Origin: Paraburkholderia agricolaris
GTDB taxonomy: Bacteria > Pseudomonadota > Gammaproteobacteria > Burkholderiales > Burkholderiaceae
Assembly: GCF_009455635.1 (NCBI RefSeq)
Contig: NZ_QPER01000001.1
Coordinates: 3,720,001 to 3,784,000 of the forward strand
Length of the DNA stretch: 64,000 nt
Reading direction: 5' to 3'
A program made the translations under genes and the position numbers. Position 1 is the first letter of the stretch. The number at the start of each line of letters is the position of its first letter. The notes under the pieces were generated by a model that saw only the letters and a program-made list of their open reading frames with translations, was not told the origin of the DNA and made no database searches. This document shows, piece after piece, positions 39,296 through 49,881 of the stretch.

Positions 39296-40237
39296 ATGAA
39301 CCTGCATCAATTCCGCTTCGTCCGCGAGGCTGTGCGGCAGAATTTCAACCTGACCGAAGCGGCCAAAGCCCTGTTTACAAGCCAGCCGGGCGTCTCCAAG
39401 GCGATCATCGAGCTGGAAGACGAGCTGGGCGTCGAAATCTTCACGCGGCACGGCAAGCGCGTGCGCTCGCTGACCGAGCCGGGGCGCATCATTCTGCAGT
39501 CGGTAGAGCGGATTTTGCAGGAAGTCGAGAGTCTGAAGCGGGTCGGTAAAGATTACGCGGCGCAGGATCAGGGCAATCTGGTGATCGCCGCCACCCACAC
39601 TCAGGCGCGCTATTCACTTCCGGCCGCCATCGCCGAATTCAAGAAGCGCTTCCCGAAAGTCCACCTTTCAATTCTGCAAGGCAGCCCGACACAGGTCGCC
39701 GAGATGGTGATCCACGACCAGGCCGATCTGGCCATCGCCACCGAAGCAATCGCCAACTATAAGGAACTGGTCTCGCTGCCGTGCTTCCAGTGGCACCACG
39801 TCGCCGTGATGCAGCCGGACCATCCGCTGCTCGACCGCAAACTTTTGTCGTTGGATGATCTGACCCAATATCCGCTGATCACCTACGACAACGCGTTCGC
39901 CGGCCGCACCAAGATCAACGAGGCGTTCCGCCTGCGCGGCTTGCATCCGGACATCGTGCTGGAGGCAATCGACGCCGACGTGATCAAGACCTATGTGGAA
40001 TTGGGGCTGGGTGTCGGCATCATGGCGGATATCGCGTTCAACGCCGAGCGCGACCGCCATCTGCGCGCGATGCCGGTGGGCCACCTGTTCGGCAGCAATG
40101 TGACGCGCGTCGCGCTGAAACAGGGCGCGTATCTGCGCAGCTATGTGTATACGCTCGTCGAACTGCTCTCGCCGAGCATGAACCGCAAGCTGATCGAACA
40201 GGCGCTCAAAGGCGAACACGAAACCTACGAACTTTGA
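39296..40237 (+). CDS. cysB: CysB-type LysR regulator
   Basis: CysB controls sulfur-starvation genes with N-acetylserine as effector in enterics. The 313-residue protein starts MNLHQFRFVREAVRQNFNLT, has the HTH in AAKALFTSQPGVSKAIIELE and the effector-domain segments TTHTQARYSLP-like ATHTQARYSLP and GSPTQVAEMV, characteristic of CysB/Cbl. It is divergent from cysI, its likely target. Which of CysB or the related SsuR it equals cannot be told. Confidence 0.92.
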   Translation: MNLHQFRFVREAVRQNFNLTEAAKALFTSQPGVSKAIIELEDELGVEIFTRHGKRVRSLTEPGRIILQSVERILQEVESLKRVGKDYAAQDQGNLVIAATHTQARYSLPAAIAEFKKRFPKVHLSILQGSPTQVAEMVIHDQADLAIATEAIANYKELVSLPCFQWHHVAVMQPDHPLLDRKLLSLDDLTQYPLITYDNAFAGRTKINEAFRLRGLHPDIVLEAIDADVIKTYVELGLGVGIMADIAFNAERDRHLRAMPVGHLFGSNVTRVALKQGAYLRSYVYTLVELLSPSMNRKLIEQALKGEHETYEL

Positions 40238-40269
40238 ACTGACCACGCTTCCCGCTACGGAGACCCTTG

Positions 40270-41430
40270 ATGACGTCGCATAAAAACAAACTTCGCGGCC
40301 TGGCCGCTCTCGGCGCGCTCTTGCTCGCTACCGCAGCACAGGCCGACATCAAGGTCGGCATCGACCTGTCGAGCACCGGCCCCGCCGCCGTGATCGGCAT
40401 TACGAGCAAGAACGCGATGCTGATGTGGCCGGCCACGATCGCCGGCCAGAAAGCCGACTACATCTTTCTCGATGACGCGTCCGACCCGGGCAACGCGGTC
40501 CGCAACATCCGCAAGCTGATCAATGAAGACCACGTCGACGTGATCGTCGGTCCGAATATCACGCCGGCCGCGATGGCAGCGCTCGATCCGGTTGCCGAAA
40601 GCCAGACGCCGATGATTACGCTGATCGGCTCGGCGAGCGTGGTCGAACCGCAGGAAGGCAAAAAGGTGTGGGCCTACAAGATGGCGCAGACCGATAGCGC
40701 GATGGCCGACGTGATGACGCGTTACATGTCGAACCACAACGTGAAGACGGTAGGCTTCATCGGTTTCGCCGACGGCTACGGCGAAAGCTGGCTCAACGAA
40801 TTCAGCAAGTTCGCGGCCCTGCGGCATATCCAACTGGTAGCGACAGAGCGCTACAACCGCACGGACGCCAGCGTCACCGGCCAGATCCTCAAGCTGATGG
40901 CCGCCAAACCGGACGCGATCCTGATCGCCGGGGCCGGCACGCCGACCGTGCTGCCGCAACGCACGCTGATCGAGCGCGGCTACAAAGGCCCGATCTATCA
41001 GACGCACGGCATCGCCACGCCTGAGTTCATCAAGCTGGGCGGCAAGGACGTGGAAGGCACGCTGTTCCCGACCCAGCCGGTCGTGGTGGCGCGCACGCTG
41101 CCGGCCGACCATCCGGCGAAGAAGGCCGCGCTCGCGTTCACCAACGAATATGAAGCGAAGTACGGCCCGGGCAGCGTCACGCAGTTCGCGGGCGATGCGG
41201 CAGGCGTGTATCCGCGCCTGCAGGATGCGGTCGCACGGGCGTTGAAGACAGCGCAGCCGGGCACACCGGCTTTCCGCGTCGCCTTGCGCGACGAACTGGA
41301 GCACGCGCATGAACTGGTCGTCCCGAACGGGGTGGTCAATACGAGCCCGAAAGATCACGTCGGTCTGGATCAGCGCGCGAGCGTAATGGGCATCATCAAG
41401 AACGGCAAATTCGTGTACTTGAGCCAGTAA
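40270..41430 (+). CDS. ABC transporter substrate-binding protein (amino-acid type)
   Basis: The 386-residue protein has a signal peptide (ends TAAQA-D) and a Leu/Ile/Val-binding type I fold: IKVGIDLSSTGPAAVIGI, DDASDPGNAVRNIRKLI, VDVIVGPNITPA and GFIGFADGYGESW. It follows cysB by 32 bases, but no permease or ATPase genes are adjacent, so it must use partners elsewhere. The ligand is unknown; proximity to cysB hints at a sulfur compound, as inference only. The start is the ATG at 40270. Confidence 0.85.
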   Translation: MTSHKNKLRGLAALGALLLATAAQADIKVGIDLSSTGPAAVIGITSKNAMLMWPATIAGQKADYIFLDDASDPGNAVRNIRKLINEDHVDVIVGPNITPAAMAALDPVAESQTPMITLIGSASVVEPQEGKKVWAYKMAQTDSAMADVMTRYMSNHNVKTVGFIGFADGYGESWLNEFSKFAALRHIQLVATERYNRTDASVTGQILKLMAAKPDAILIAGAGTPTVLPQRTLIERGYKGPIYQTHGIATPEFIKLGGKDVEGTLFPTQPVVVARTLPADHPAKKAALAFTNEYEAKYGPGSVTQFAGDAAGVYPRLQDAVARALKTAQPGTPAFRVALRDELEHAHELVVPNGVVNTSPKDHVGLDQRASVMGIIKNGKFVYLSQ

Positions 41431-41714
41431 GCAACGCATGCGCGCGGCCTTTTCCATTGCTGCCGGGCCGTGCGCGGCGCTTGCGCCTCCCTTCGCCCGT
41501 CCGGGCGAGTGACATTCGAGTCAATGCGCGTGCCGTTTGATCGAGCACACCGATCGAGCGGCGCACACCTTGCAAGCAGCGTGTACCATGCTGACGGCCA
41601 GCTTGCAGTGAGCGCAGGCACCGGCTAATTTCGCTGATTCCGGGCGAGCGCGCGGTGCCTTGTAACCACAAGGCCGCCGCTGCTCGCCAGCCCGTGAAGT
41701 CCGTCAGACCGCGC

Positions 41715-42914
41715 ATGCTAAAAACCAGAAAACGCATCATCATCGCCGCCGTTATAGCCGTCGTGTTCCTGGCTATCGCGATCGGTCACGCCATTAGGAA
41801 GCGCAGCGGCGCCGACGCCGCCAGCGTCGAAGCGCCCTCTTCCGTCGTCGAATTCGCACCTGACGACCTCACCACCGTGAGCCGCCGCACGCTCTCCGAA
41901 ACGCTGCCGTTGACCGGGTCGCTACGCGCCGTCACGCAAGCCGCGGTGAAATCGAAGGTGGCCGGCTCGGCGCTCAACGTGATGGTGCGCGAAGGCGATC
42001 CGGTCAAGACCGGCCAGATTCTCGCGAAGATCGACGCCCGCGACTACGTCGCCCGCGCCGAGCAGACGCGCGGCCAGATGGCGGCGATGGCCGGCCAGCT
42101 CGACATTGCCAGACAGACGCTCGACAACAACCGCGTGCTGGTCGAAAAAGGCTTCATTTCGAAAAATGCCTTCGACACCGCGCAAAGCCAGTATCAGATC
42201 GCCCGCGCGAATCTCGACGCGGCGAAGGCCGCGCTGGCGTCGTCGAATCTGTCGTTGGACGACACCGTCGTGCGCTCGCCGCTCGACGGACAGATCGCCT
42301 CGCGCACGGTTGAACCGGGCGAGAAGGTTGCCGTCGATACCAAGCTCTTCGACGTGGTCGATCTGCGCACGCTCGAACTGGAAGCACCCGTGCCGGTCGG
42401 CGAGATCGGCCGCGTGCGGATCGGCCAGCCGATCCAGATCGCCTTCGACGGCATCGACACGCCCATCCAGGGTTCGATCACGCGCATCAATCCGGCGGCC
42501 CAAGCCGGTTCGCGTTCGATCATGGTGTATGTGCAAGTCGCCAATCCGTCGGGCACGCTGCGGGTCGGCATGTTCGGCACCGGCACGATCTCGGTCGGCA
42601 GCCGGCAGAATGCGCTGGTTGTCCCGGCCACCGCCATCCGCACGGACGGCACGCGCCACACGGTCTATGCGCTCGTCAACGGCAAGCTGGTCGAGCAAAC
42701 GGTGGAGACTGGCGTAACCGGCGATGCCGACGGCAGCGCCTGGATCGAGATCGTCGGCGGCCCATTGACGCCTGGCCAGCAGATCGTGCAGAACAATCTC
42801 GGCTCATTGCGGATCGGCAGCACCGTGCACGTGGTGCAACCCGCCCAGCCCGCCCAGTCAGGGCAAACCTCCCCGCCGGCGGCCGGCGTGCCGGGCGCAA
42901 GCAGCGCACGCTGA
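41715..42914 (+). CDS. RND efflux periplasmic adaptor
   Basis: The adaptor links an inner-membrane RND pump to an outer-membrane channel. From the ATG at 41715 it has 399 residues: an N-terminal membrane anchor (RIIIAAVIAVVFLAIAIG), barrel-sandwich segments VKSKVAGSALNVMVREGDPV and VVRSPLDGQIASRTVEPGEK, a helical hairpin, and a C-terminal Pro-rich tail. The start is uncertain (41655 or 41694 also possible); no strong ribosome site is seen. It lies 15 bases before the pump gene. Confidence 0.88.
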   Translation: MLKTRKRIIIAAVIAVVFLAIAIGHAIRKRSGADAASVEAPSSVVEFAPDDLTTVSRRTLSETLPLTGSLRAVTQAAVKSKVAGSALNVMVREGDPVKTGQILAKIDARDYVARAEQTRGQMAAMAGQLDIARQTLDNNRVLVEKGFISKNAFDTAQSQYQIARANLDAAKAALASSNLSLDDTVVRSPLDGQIASRTVEPGEKVAVDTKLFDVVDLRTLELEAPVPVGEIGRVRIGQPIQIAFDGIDTPIQGSITRINPAAQAGSRSIMVYVQVANPSGTLRVGMFGTGTISVGSRQNALVVPATAIRTDGTRHTVYALVNGKLVEQTVETGVTGDADGSAWIEIVGGPLTPGQQIVQNNLGSLRIGSTVHVVQPAQPAQSGQTSPPAAGVPGASSAR

Positions 42915-42929
42915 CCGGAGTCCTTGCCC

Positions 42930-45900
42930 ATGTGGTTCACCCGCATCAGCATCGGCAACCCGGTGCTCGCCACGATGATGATGATGGCGCTGCTCGTCAT
43001 CGGGCTGTTTTCTTATCAGCGGCTCAAGGTCGATCAGTTCCCGGACATCGCATTTCCGGTCGTGGTCGTGCAGACCGCGTATCCGGGGGCCTCGCCGGAA
43101 TCGGTCGAGTCGGACGTCACGCGCAAGATCGAAGAAGCGGTCAACACGATCAGCGGCATCGACGAAATCACCTCGCGTTCATACGACGCGCAGTCGATCG
43201 TGATCGTGCAATTCGATCTTTCCGTGGACGCAGTGCAAGCCGCCCAGGACGTGCGCGACAAGATCGCGCTGATTCGCCCCGATCTGCGCGACGGCGTGAA
43301 AGATCCGCGCGTGCTGCGCTACGACCCGTCGGATATGCCGATCATCACCGTGGCGATCTCGAACGCGCCAGGCGCGTCGCTGTCCACGCGCGATCTCACC
43401 ACGGTCGCCGATCAGATCGTGCGCAAGCGGCTCGAAACCGTGCGCGGCGTCGGCTCGGTGTCGCTGGTGGGCGGCGTAAAGCGGCAAGTGCAGATCGACG
43501 TGAATCCGCAGAAGCTGCAGGCGCTGTCGATCGGCGTCGATCAGGTGATCCGTGCCGTGCAGAACGAGAACCAGGAGATTCCGGCCGGTCCGCTCACATC
43601 GAGCACGATCGAACAGACCGTACAGGTCAAAGGCCGCTTCGAGAAACCGGACGATTTCAAACGCATCATCGTCGCGCGGCGCGGCGCGCAGTCGGCGATT
43701 CCGACCGCCACCTCCGCCACTCAGCCCGTCACGCTCGATCAGGTCGCCGATGTCGTGGACGGTCAGCAGGAACCAGACAGCATGGCCTTGCTGAATGGGC
43801 AGCGCGCGCTGTTCCTGTCGATCATCAAGGCGCAAGGCGAAAACACCGTGGACGTCGCGCACGGCGTGCGTGACGCCGTCGCCCTGCTGCAACCGCAACT
43901 GCCGCCGGGCGTCAAACTCGATATCACCGACGATTCGTCGATCAACATCGAGGAAAGCGTCAACGAAGTGAAGGGCACCCTCCTCGAAGGCGCGCTGCTG
44001 ACGGTGCTGATCGTGTTCCTGTTCCTCGGCTCGTGGCGCAGTACGGTGATCACCGGCCTCACCCTGCCGATCGCGCTGATCGGCACCTTCGCAGTGATGT
44101 ACGCGTGCGGTTTCACGATCAACGTGATTACGCTGATGGCGTTATCTTTATGTGTCGGTTTGCTGATCGACGATGCGATCGTGGTGCGCGAAAACATCGT
44201 GCGGCACGTACAGCTCGGCGCGGACCACCGCACCGCCGCGCTCGACGGCACCAAGGAAATCGCGCTCGCCGTGCTGGCGACCACCTTTTCGATCGTCGCC
44301 GTATTTCTGCCAGTGGGCTTCATGGGCGGCATCATCGGCCGCTTCTTCCATCAGTTCGGCATCACGGTAGCCGCCGCCGTGCTGATCTCGATGTTCGTGT
44401 CGTTCACGCTCGATCCGATGCTGTCCTCCATCTGGCCGGACCCCGATCTGCACGACGCCGACACGGGCCGCAAGGGCCACCGCTATGGGCGCATCATCGG
44501 ACGTTCGCTGCATCTGTTCGACAAGCAGATCGACCGGCTCACCACGTTCTACCAGCGTCTGCTCGGCTGGTCGCTGAAGCACCGCGCGATCACGCTGGTC
44601 GTGGCCGCGGCCACGTTCTTCGGCAGCCTGTTTCTGGTGCCGTTCGTCGGCACCGAGTTCGTGCCGAATGCGGACTTCTCCGAAACGCAGATCGGTTTGA
44701 ACACACCGGTGGGCACCTCGCTTGAGGCCACTTCGGAAAAAGTGAAACAGGTGCAGGCAATTCTCGCCACCTACCCCGAAGTGCGCTTCAGTTACGCCAC
44801 AGTCAACTCAGGCAATACGCAAGGTAAGAACACCGCGCTGATCACCGTGCGCCTGAAGGACCGCCGCGACCGCACGCGCGGCATGGCCGAACTGAACGAC
44901 GCATTTCGCGCGCGGCTTGCCTCGGTGGCGGGCGTGTCGATCACCGAAATCGGCATGCCCGACGGTGCCGGCAGCACGAAAGCAATCCAGTTGAGCTTGC
45001 AGGGCGACAACATCGACGAACTGCGCCGGCTTTCGGATGCGGCTCAGGCGCGGATTGCAAAGATCCCAGGGCTCGTCGATCTCGATTCGAGTCTCAAGGC
45101 GGATAAGCCGATTGTCGCGATCAACGTGAAACGCGAACTGGCATCCGACCTCGGCGTGGGCGTGGCCGATATCGGCACCGCGTTGCGGCCGCTGCTTTCC
45201 GGCGACGCGATCAGCACGTGGCGCGCGCCCGACGACCAGGACTACGACGTCAGCGTGCGCTTGCCGCGTGCGCAGCGCGAGGACGTGGACGATCTGGCGA
45301 GGCTGATGATCGCCACCAGCCGCACGGACTCGAACGGCGCGCCCGTGCTGGTGCCGCTGCGGCAGATCGCGGATATCGTCAAGACGACCGGCCCCGACGT
45401 GTTGAACCGGCGCGACCTGCAGCGCGAGGTGATGCTGTCGGCGAACGTGAATGGCCGCTCGCCTGGCGAAGTGGCTTCGGACGTCGCGAAGACACTCGAC
45501 GCGATGCATTTGCCGGCGGGCTATCACTATCGATTCGAAGGCTCGACCAAGAGCATGAACGAGTCGTTCGTCTACGCGGTGGAGGCGTTAGCGCTCGCGG
45601 TGATCTTTATCTACATGATTCTCGCATCGCAATTCGCCAGCTTCGCGCAGCCGCTCGCCATCATGGCGTCGCTACCGCTCACCCTGATCGGCGTGCTGAT
45701 CGCGCTGCTGCTGTTCGGTAGTACGCTGAACATGTTCTCGATCATCGGCTTCGTGATGCTGATGGGTCTCGTGACAAAGAACGCAATTTTGCTGATCGAC
45801 TTCGCGAACCAGGCGCGGCGCGGCACCCTGCTCGACGCATCCGGCAAGGGCCGCATGATGGAACGGCGAGAAGCGCTGCTCGAAGCGGCACGTGTGCGTC

Positions 45901-46142
45901 TGCGGCCGATTCTGATGACCACGCTGGCGATGATCTTCGGCATGCTGCCGCTGGCGGCGGCGCTCGGCGAAGGCGGGGAGCAACGCGGGCCACTCGGACA
46001 GACGGTGATCGGCGGCGTGATTACGTCGTCGATTCTGACGCTGGTGGTCGTGCCGGTGGTCTACACGGTGCTCGAGGACTGGGCGGACTGGCTGCGACGC
46101 AAGTTCAAACGCAAGGCGTACACCGTGAAGGATCGCGTGTAA
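42930..46142 (+). CDS. RND multidrug efflux transporter (HAE1-like)
   Basis: The 1070-residue pump has the 12-helix RND layout: WFTRISIGNPVLATMMMMAL at the start, FPDIAFPVVVVQTAYPGASP, the paired Asp of the proton relay in CVGLLIDDAIVVRENI, and GLVTKNAILLIDFANQ in the second half. The family exports drugs or other amphiphiles using the proton gradient. No outer-membrane channel gene is adjacent; the TolC-family gene at 54856 is one candidate. Substrate is unknown. Confidence 0.93.
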   Translation: MWFTRISIGNPVLATMMMMALLVIGLFSYQRLKVDQFPDIAFPVVVVQTAYPGASPESVESDVTRKIEEAVNTISGIDEITSRSYDAQSIVIVQFDLSVDAVQAAQDVRDKIALIRPDLRDGVKDPRVLRYDPSDMPIITVAISNAPGASLSTRDLTTVADQIVRKRLETVRGVGSVSLVGGVKRQVQIDVNPQKLQALSIGVDQVIRAVQNENQEIPAGPLTSSTIEQTVQVKGRFEKPDDFKRIIVARRGAQSAIPTATSATQPVTLDQVADVVDGQQEPDSMALLNGQRALFLSIIKAQGENTVDVAHGVRDAVALLQPQLPPGVKLDITDDSSINIEESVNEVKGTLLEGALLTVLIVFLFLGSWRSTVITGLTLPIALIGTFAVMYACGFTINVITLMALSLCVGLLIDDAIVVRENIVRHVQLGADHRTAALDGTKEIALAVLATTFSIVAVFLPVGFMGGIIGRFFHQFGITVAAAVLISMFVSFTLDPMLSSIWPDPDLHDADTGRKGHRYGRIIGRSLHLFDKQIDRLTTFYQRLLGWSLKHRAITLVVAAATFFGSLFLVPFVGTEFVPNADFSETQIGLNTPVGTSLEATSEKVKQVQAILATYPEVRFSYATVNSGNTQGKNTALITVRLKDRRDRTRGMAELNDAFRARLASVAGVSITEIGMPDGAGSTKAIQLSLQGDNIDELRRLSDAAQARIAKIPGLVDLDSSLKADKPIVAINVKRELASDLGVGVADIGTALRPLLSGDAISTWRAPDDQDYDVSVRLPRAQREDVDDLARLMIATSRTDSNGAPVLVPLRQIADIVKTTGPDVLNRRDLQREVMLSANVNGRSPGEVASDVAKTLDAMHLPAGYHYRFEGSTKSMNESFVYAVEALALAVIFIYMILASQFASFAQPLAIMASLPLTLIGVLIALLLFGSTLNMFSIIGFVMLMGLVTKNAILLIDFANQARRGTLLDASGKGRMMERREALLEAARVRLRPILMTTLAMIFGMLPLAAALGEGGEQRGPLGQTVIGGVITSSILTLVVVPVVYTVLEDWADWLRRKFKRKAYTVKDRV

Positions 46143-46230
46143 CGGCTAAGTCCGCGCAATGTAGCAATTTCGCGTGCAGTGCGCGAAGTTGCTACAGTAG
46201 AAGCCTTTCCCCGACCAGCCGTCCCCCATC

Positions 46231-46491
46231 ATGCGCACCACCCGAGCCATCCACGCCGTCGAGCGGCTGAAAACCCGCAGCGGCAATCCGCAGTTCGCCG
46301 CGATCAGCCTGTCCGGCGGCCTGTTTTATCTGGTCGACAAATCGAGCGGCACGGACAAGAAGGTTTCCGATCCGCTCACGCTCGACGATTTCGTCAAATT
46401 CGTCGACGGTTTTGGACCGCCCAAGCCGCGTAAGGCAAGCAAGCTCGATATCGCCTTTGAAGAGCAGATCAGGAAGAGCAAGGGCGGTTGA
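46231..46491 (+). CDS. small conserved hypothetical protein
   Basis: The 86-residue protein is basic, with no signal peptide or membrane segment. It contains SGGLFYLVDKSSGTDKKVSD, then an aspartate-rich turn and a Lys-rich C-terminus. I do not recognise a named family. The frame starts with a good ATG 88 bases after the RND gene and its codon use is like its neighbours. It converges with the oxidoreductase gene across 7 bases. Confidence 0.65.
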   Translation: MRTTRAIHAVERLKTRSGNPQFAAISLSGGLFYLVDKSSGTDKKVSDPLTLDDFVKFVDGFGPPKPRKASKLDIAFEEQIRKSKGG

Positions 46492-46498
46492 GGATTTC

Positions 46499-47659
46499 TC
46501 AGCCGCTCGCGATCTCGCGCCACTGACCGTCCGCCGCGCTGCTTGCCAACACCGCGTCGATGAAGCGCAGGCCCGCCACCCCGTCATCCACCGTGGTCAG
46601 CAGCAGGCTTTCGGCGGGTAACGGTTGACCCGCGTTCAACGCTTCGATCTGTAGGGCCGCATCTTTGTACAACTGCGCGAACGCTTCCAGATAACCCTCA
46701 GGATGCCCCGCCGGCACGCGTGTCGCGTGCGCGGCGAGTACGCTTTTCACCCGCCCGCGCGTCAGACGCTCAGCCGCGCCGCCCAGCGGCGTGAACCACA
46801 ATTCGTTCGGATTCTCCTGATCGAAGGCAAGATTTGCTTTCGTCCCATACACCCGCAGACGCAGCGCATTCTCCGCGCCGCTTGCCACCTGGCTCGCCCA
46901 CAGCATGCCGAGCGCGCCGTTCGGATAGCGCAACATCGCCTGCACGTGGTCGTCGATACGGCGGCCCGGCACAAACGTATGCAACTCTGCCGATAACGAC
47001 GACGGCGTCATGCCCGTCATGAAGGCGGCAAGGTGATACGCATGCGTGCCGATGTCGCCCAGACAGCCGGCAGGACCCGCTAACGAGGGATCCGTACGCC
47101 AGCCAGCCTGCTTGTTCGTGCCGCCTGTTTCGATCGGCTCGGCCAGCCAGTCCTGTGCATATTCGACTTGCACCACGCGTATTTCACCGAGTTCGCCGTT
47201 CTCGATGAGCTCACGGCCATGGCGTACGAGCGGGTAACCGGAATACGTATGCGTTAGCGCGAACAGCCTGTTCTTCTCGCGAGCGAGCTTTGCCAGTGCC
47301 TCGCCCTCCGCTAACGAGATGGCCAGCGGCTTGTCGCAGATCACATGGATGCCCGCCTCGAGAAAAGCCGTCGCTACTGGCGCATGCAGATGATTCGGCG
47401 TGACGATTGCGACCGCGTCGATACCGTCCCCACGGGCGGCTTCGGCGCGCGCCATCTCGCGCCAGTCCGCGTAGCTGCGCGCGATACCGGCCTCGGCCGC
47501 GCTCGCTTGCGCACGCTGCGGATCGGAGGACAACGCACCTGCCAGCAGTTCGAAGCGATCGTCGAGCCGCGCCGCGATCCGATGCACTGCGCCGATAAAC
47601 GCGCCCTGGCCGCCACCGACCATGCCGAGCCGGAGTTTTCTGTGTTTTCCTTGCGACAC
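46499..47659 (-). CDS. Gfo/Idh/MocA family oxidoreductase
   Basis: From a GTG at 47659, with AAAGGAG six bases upstream, the product has 386 residues. The N-terminal Rossmann fold shows [36 protein letters not shown] and ICDKPLAIS give the family's EKP-like catalytic Lys. It contains [15 protein letters not shown]. Such enzymes oxidise sugars or inositols with NAD(P). It is last in the sugar operon and pairs with the TIM-barrel protein upstream. The substrate is not readable. Confidence 0.9.
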   Translation of the reverse strand: MSQGKHRKLRLGMVGGGQGAFIGAVHRIAARLDDRFELLAGALSSDPQRAQASAAEAGIARSYADWREMARAEAARGDGIDAVAIVTPNHLHAPVATAFLEAGIHVICDKPLAISLAEGEALAKLAREKNRLFALTHTYSGYPLVRHGRELIENGELGEIRVVQVEYAQDWLAEPIETGGTNKQAGWRTDPSLAGPAGCLGDIGTHAYHLAAFMTGMTPSSLSAELHTFVPGRRIDDHVQAMLRYPNGALGMLWASQVASGAENALRLRVYGTKANLAFDQENPNELWFTPLGGAAERLTRGRVKSVLAAHATRVPAGHPEGYLEAFAQLYKDAALQIEALNAGQPLPAESLLLTTVDDGVAGLRFIDAVLASSAADGQWREIASG

Positions 47660-47707
47660 CCTCGCTCCTTTTCGATCTGCTTTAGCCACTCCAGTATTAG
47701 AGCGCAG

Positions 47708-48757
47708 TCAAATTCCAAGCACGCGTTTTAACTGTGCGGCATCTACACCGCTGCCGGCGAAATCGTCGAACGCGTGCTCGGCCACACGAATGATGTGACG
47801 GCGTATGAACTCTGCGCCTTCACGCGCGCCATCCTGCGGATGCTTCAACGCGCACTCCCATTCCAGCACCGCCCAACCCGGAAAATCGTATTGCGCCATC
47901 TTCGAGAAGATCGCACCGAAATCGATCTGCCCGTCGCCAAGCGACCGGAAGCGCCCCGCGCGCTCAACCCAGCCGCTATAGCCGCCGTACACGCCCTGCT
48001 TGCCGCTCGGACGAAATTCCGCATCCTTCACATGGAACGCCTTGATGCGCTCGTGATAGATGTCGATGAACGCGAGGTAGTCCAGTTGCTGCAAGACGAA
48101 ATGGCTCGGGTCGTAAAGGATGTTCGCGCGCGGGTGCTGTTTCACCGCATCCAGAAAGCGCTCGAAGCTCACGCCGTCGTACAGGTCCTCGCCTGGATGC
48201 AATTCGTAGCACACATCCACACCCACTTCGTCGAACGCATCGAGAATCGGTGCCCAGCGGCGCGCGAGTTCGTCGAAAGCGGCCTCGATCAAACCTGCCG
48301 GACGCTGTGGCCATGGATACAGATACGGCCACGCCAGTGCGCCGGAAAACGAAACATGCGTATCGAGACTCAAGCGCTGCGAAGCCTTCGCTGCGAGCTT
48401 CATCTGCTCGATGGCCCACTGCGTGCGCGCAGCAGGATTGCCGCGCACGTGCTGCGCGGCAAAGCCGTCGAACAATGCGTCGTAGGCCGGATGCACCGCA
48501 ACGAGTTGCCCTTGCAGATGCGTCGACAGTTCGGTAATCGTCACGCCCGCGTCTTCCGCGATCTCGCGCAGCTCATCGCAATAGGTCTGGCTCGCCGCCG
48601 CCTGCTCGAGATCGATCAGGCGCGTATCGCATGGCACCTGAATCCCCTTGAAGCCGAGACTCGCCGCCCAACCCGCCAGGTGCGCGAGGTTATCGAACGG
48701 CACCTCGTCGCCCATGAACTGGGCGAGGAAAATCGCCGGCCCTTTGATGGTTTTCAT
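47708..48757 (-). CDS. sugar phosphate isomerase/epimerase (TIM barrel)
   Basis: The 349-residue AP-endonuclease-2/xylose-isomerase-like barrel has metal-site segments YELHPGED, YDPSHFVLQQLDY, FHVKDAEF and LEWECALKHP (Glu, Asp/His, His, Glu ligands). Relatives include IolE, IolI and sugar epimerases. Together with the downstream Gfo/Idh/MocA enzyme it would convert an imported sugar or polyol by oxidation and isomerisation. The substrate remains open. Confidence 0.88.
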   Translation of the reverse strand: MKTIKGPAIFLAQFMGDEVPFDNLAHLAGWAASLGFKGIQVPCDTRLIDLEQAAASQTYCDELREIAEDAGVTITELSTHLQGQLVAVHPAYDALFDGFAAQHVRGNPAARTQWAIEQMKLAAKASQRLSLDTHVSFSGALAWPYLYPWPQRPAGLIEAAFDELARRWAPILDAFDEVGVDVCYELHPGEDLYDGVSFERFLDAVKQHPRANILYDPSHFVLQQLDYLAFIDIYHERIKAFHVKDAEFRPSGKQGVYGGYSGWVERAGRFRSLGDGQIDFGAIFSKMAQYDFPGWAVLEWECALKHPQDGAREGAEFIRRHIIRVAEHAFDDFAGSGVDAAQLKRVLGI

Positions 48758-48836
48758 CGTACGGTTCCTCGAACTATGGCGCGCCTGTCACGCCACTACG
48801 ACAGAGACACGGCAAGCACGCACGGGACGCCCGCAA

Positions 48837-49799
48837 TCAGAACGGCGAGTCAGGAAAGTAGAACTGCTGCGCGTTTTCCTTCGTGATAAGCACCGACGGA
48901 ATGATCGTGGTCGGCGGCAGTTTGTCGCCCTTCAGACGCGCTTCGGCGGTAAGCTTGATTGCGTCGTAGATGAATTTCGGCGAGTACGACACGTCGGCCT
49001 TGATCATCGGCGCACCGTCCATCACGTTCTTCACCATACCCTTCGATCCCGCCCCGCCGAATACGATCTTGATGTCGGTGCGCTTGGCCTGTTCGATCGC
49101 CTTGAGCACGCCGACAGCCATGTCGTCGTCAGCTGCCCAGACCGCGTCGATATGCTTGAAGCGCGTGAGATAGTCTTGCATCACCTTGAATGCGTCATCG
49201 CGATTCCAGTTCGCGTACTTGGCGTCGAGGATTTTCATCTGCGGATAGTTCTTGATCACGTTCGTGAACGCGGTCCAGCGTTCATTGTCGAGCGTGGTCG
49301 GAATGCCGCGCAACGCGACGATGTCGCCCTTGCCGTCGAGTGCTTTCGCCAGATACTCGGCGGGAATCTTGCCGAACGCGGTGTTGTCGCCCGCAACGTA
49401 CGCATCCTGCGCACTCGTATCCGTCAGACCGCGATCCACCACCGTCACATACACGCCTTTCTTCTTCACCTGCGCGACCGGTTGCGTGAGCGAGGCCGAC
49501 TCAAACGGGAAAATCACCAGCGCGTTGATCTTGTTTACCGTCACCAGATCCTGCAACTGGTTTGCCTGTTCCGGCGAGCCGGCCGCGGTTTTCACGATCA
49601 CCTTCAGATCAGGATGCGCTTTTTCCAGATCGGTTTTCGCCTTGTTCGCCCACCAGACGATGCCACCCGTAAAGCCGTGGTCGGCCGTTGGAATCGCGAC
49701 GCCCAGCGTGACCTTCTCGTCGGCACGCGCGACGCCTGCCGTGCCCAGTATCCCCAACGCCAGCATGCCGGCGCCGACCGCTCGAATGACCTGCTTCAT
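48837..49799 (-). CDS. sugar ABC transporter substrate-binding protein
   Basis: The 320-residue protein has a signal peptide ending ARA-DE and a type I pentose/hexose-binding fold: [45 protein letters not shown] and [18 protein letters not shown]. It resembles the binding proteins of the RbsB group. The ligand is not identified. It lies between the permease gene and the TIM-barrel gene. Confidence 0.88.
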   Translation of the reverse strand: MKQVIRAVGAGMLALGILGTAGVARADEKVTLGVAIPTADHGFTGGIVWWANKAKTDLEKAHPDLKVIVKTAAGSPEQANQLQDLVTVNKINALVIFPFESASLTQPVAQVKKKGVYVTVVDRGLTDTSAQDAYVAGDNTAFGKIPAEYLAKALDGKGDIVALRGIPTTLDNERWTAFTNVIKNYPQMKILDAKYANWNRDDAFKVMQDYLTRFKHIDAVWAADDDMAVGVLKAIEQAKRTDIKIVFGGAGSKGMVKNVMDGAPMIKADVSYSPKFIYDAIKLTAEARLKGDKLPPTTIIPSVLITKENAQQFYFPDSPF

Positions 49800-49881
49800 G
49801 GTTGTGTCTCCGTTGTGAGGCGTTCATGCGCCCCGATTCTCGAACTTGCCGTTGTATCCGTTGAAGCTCAACGCCTACCAC

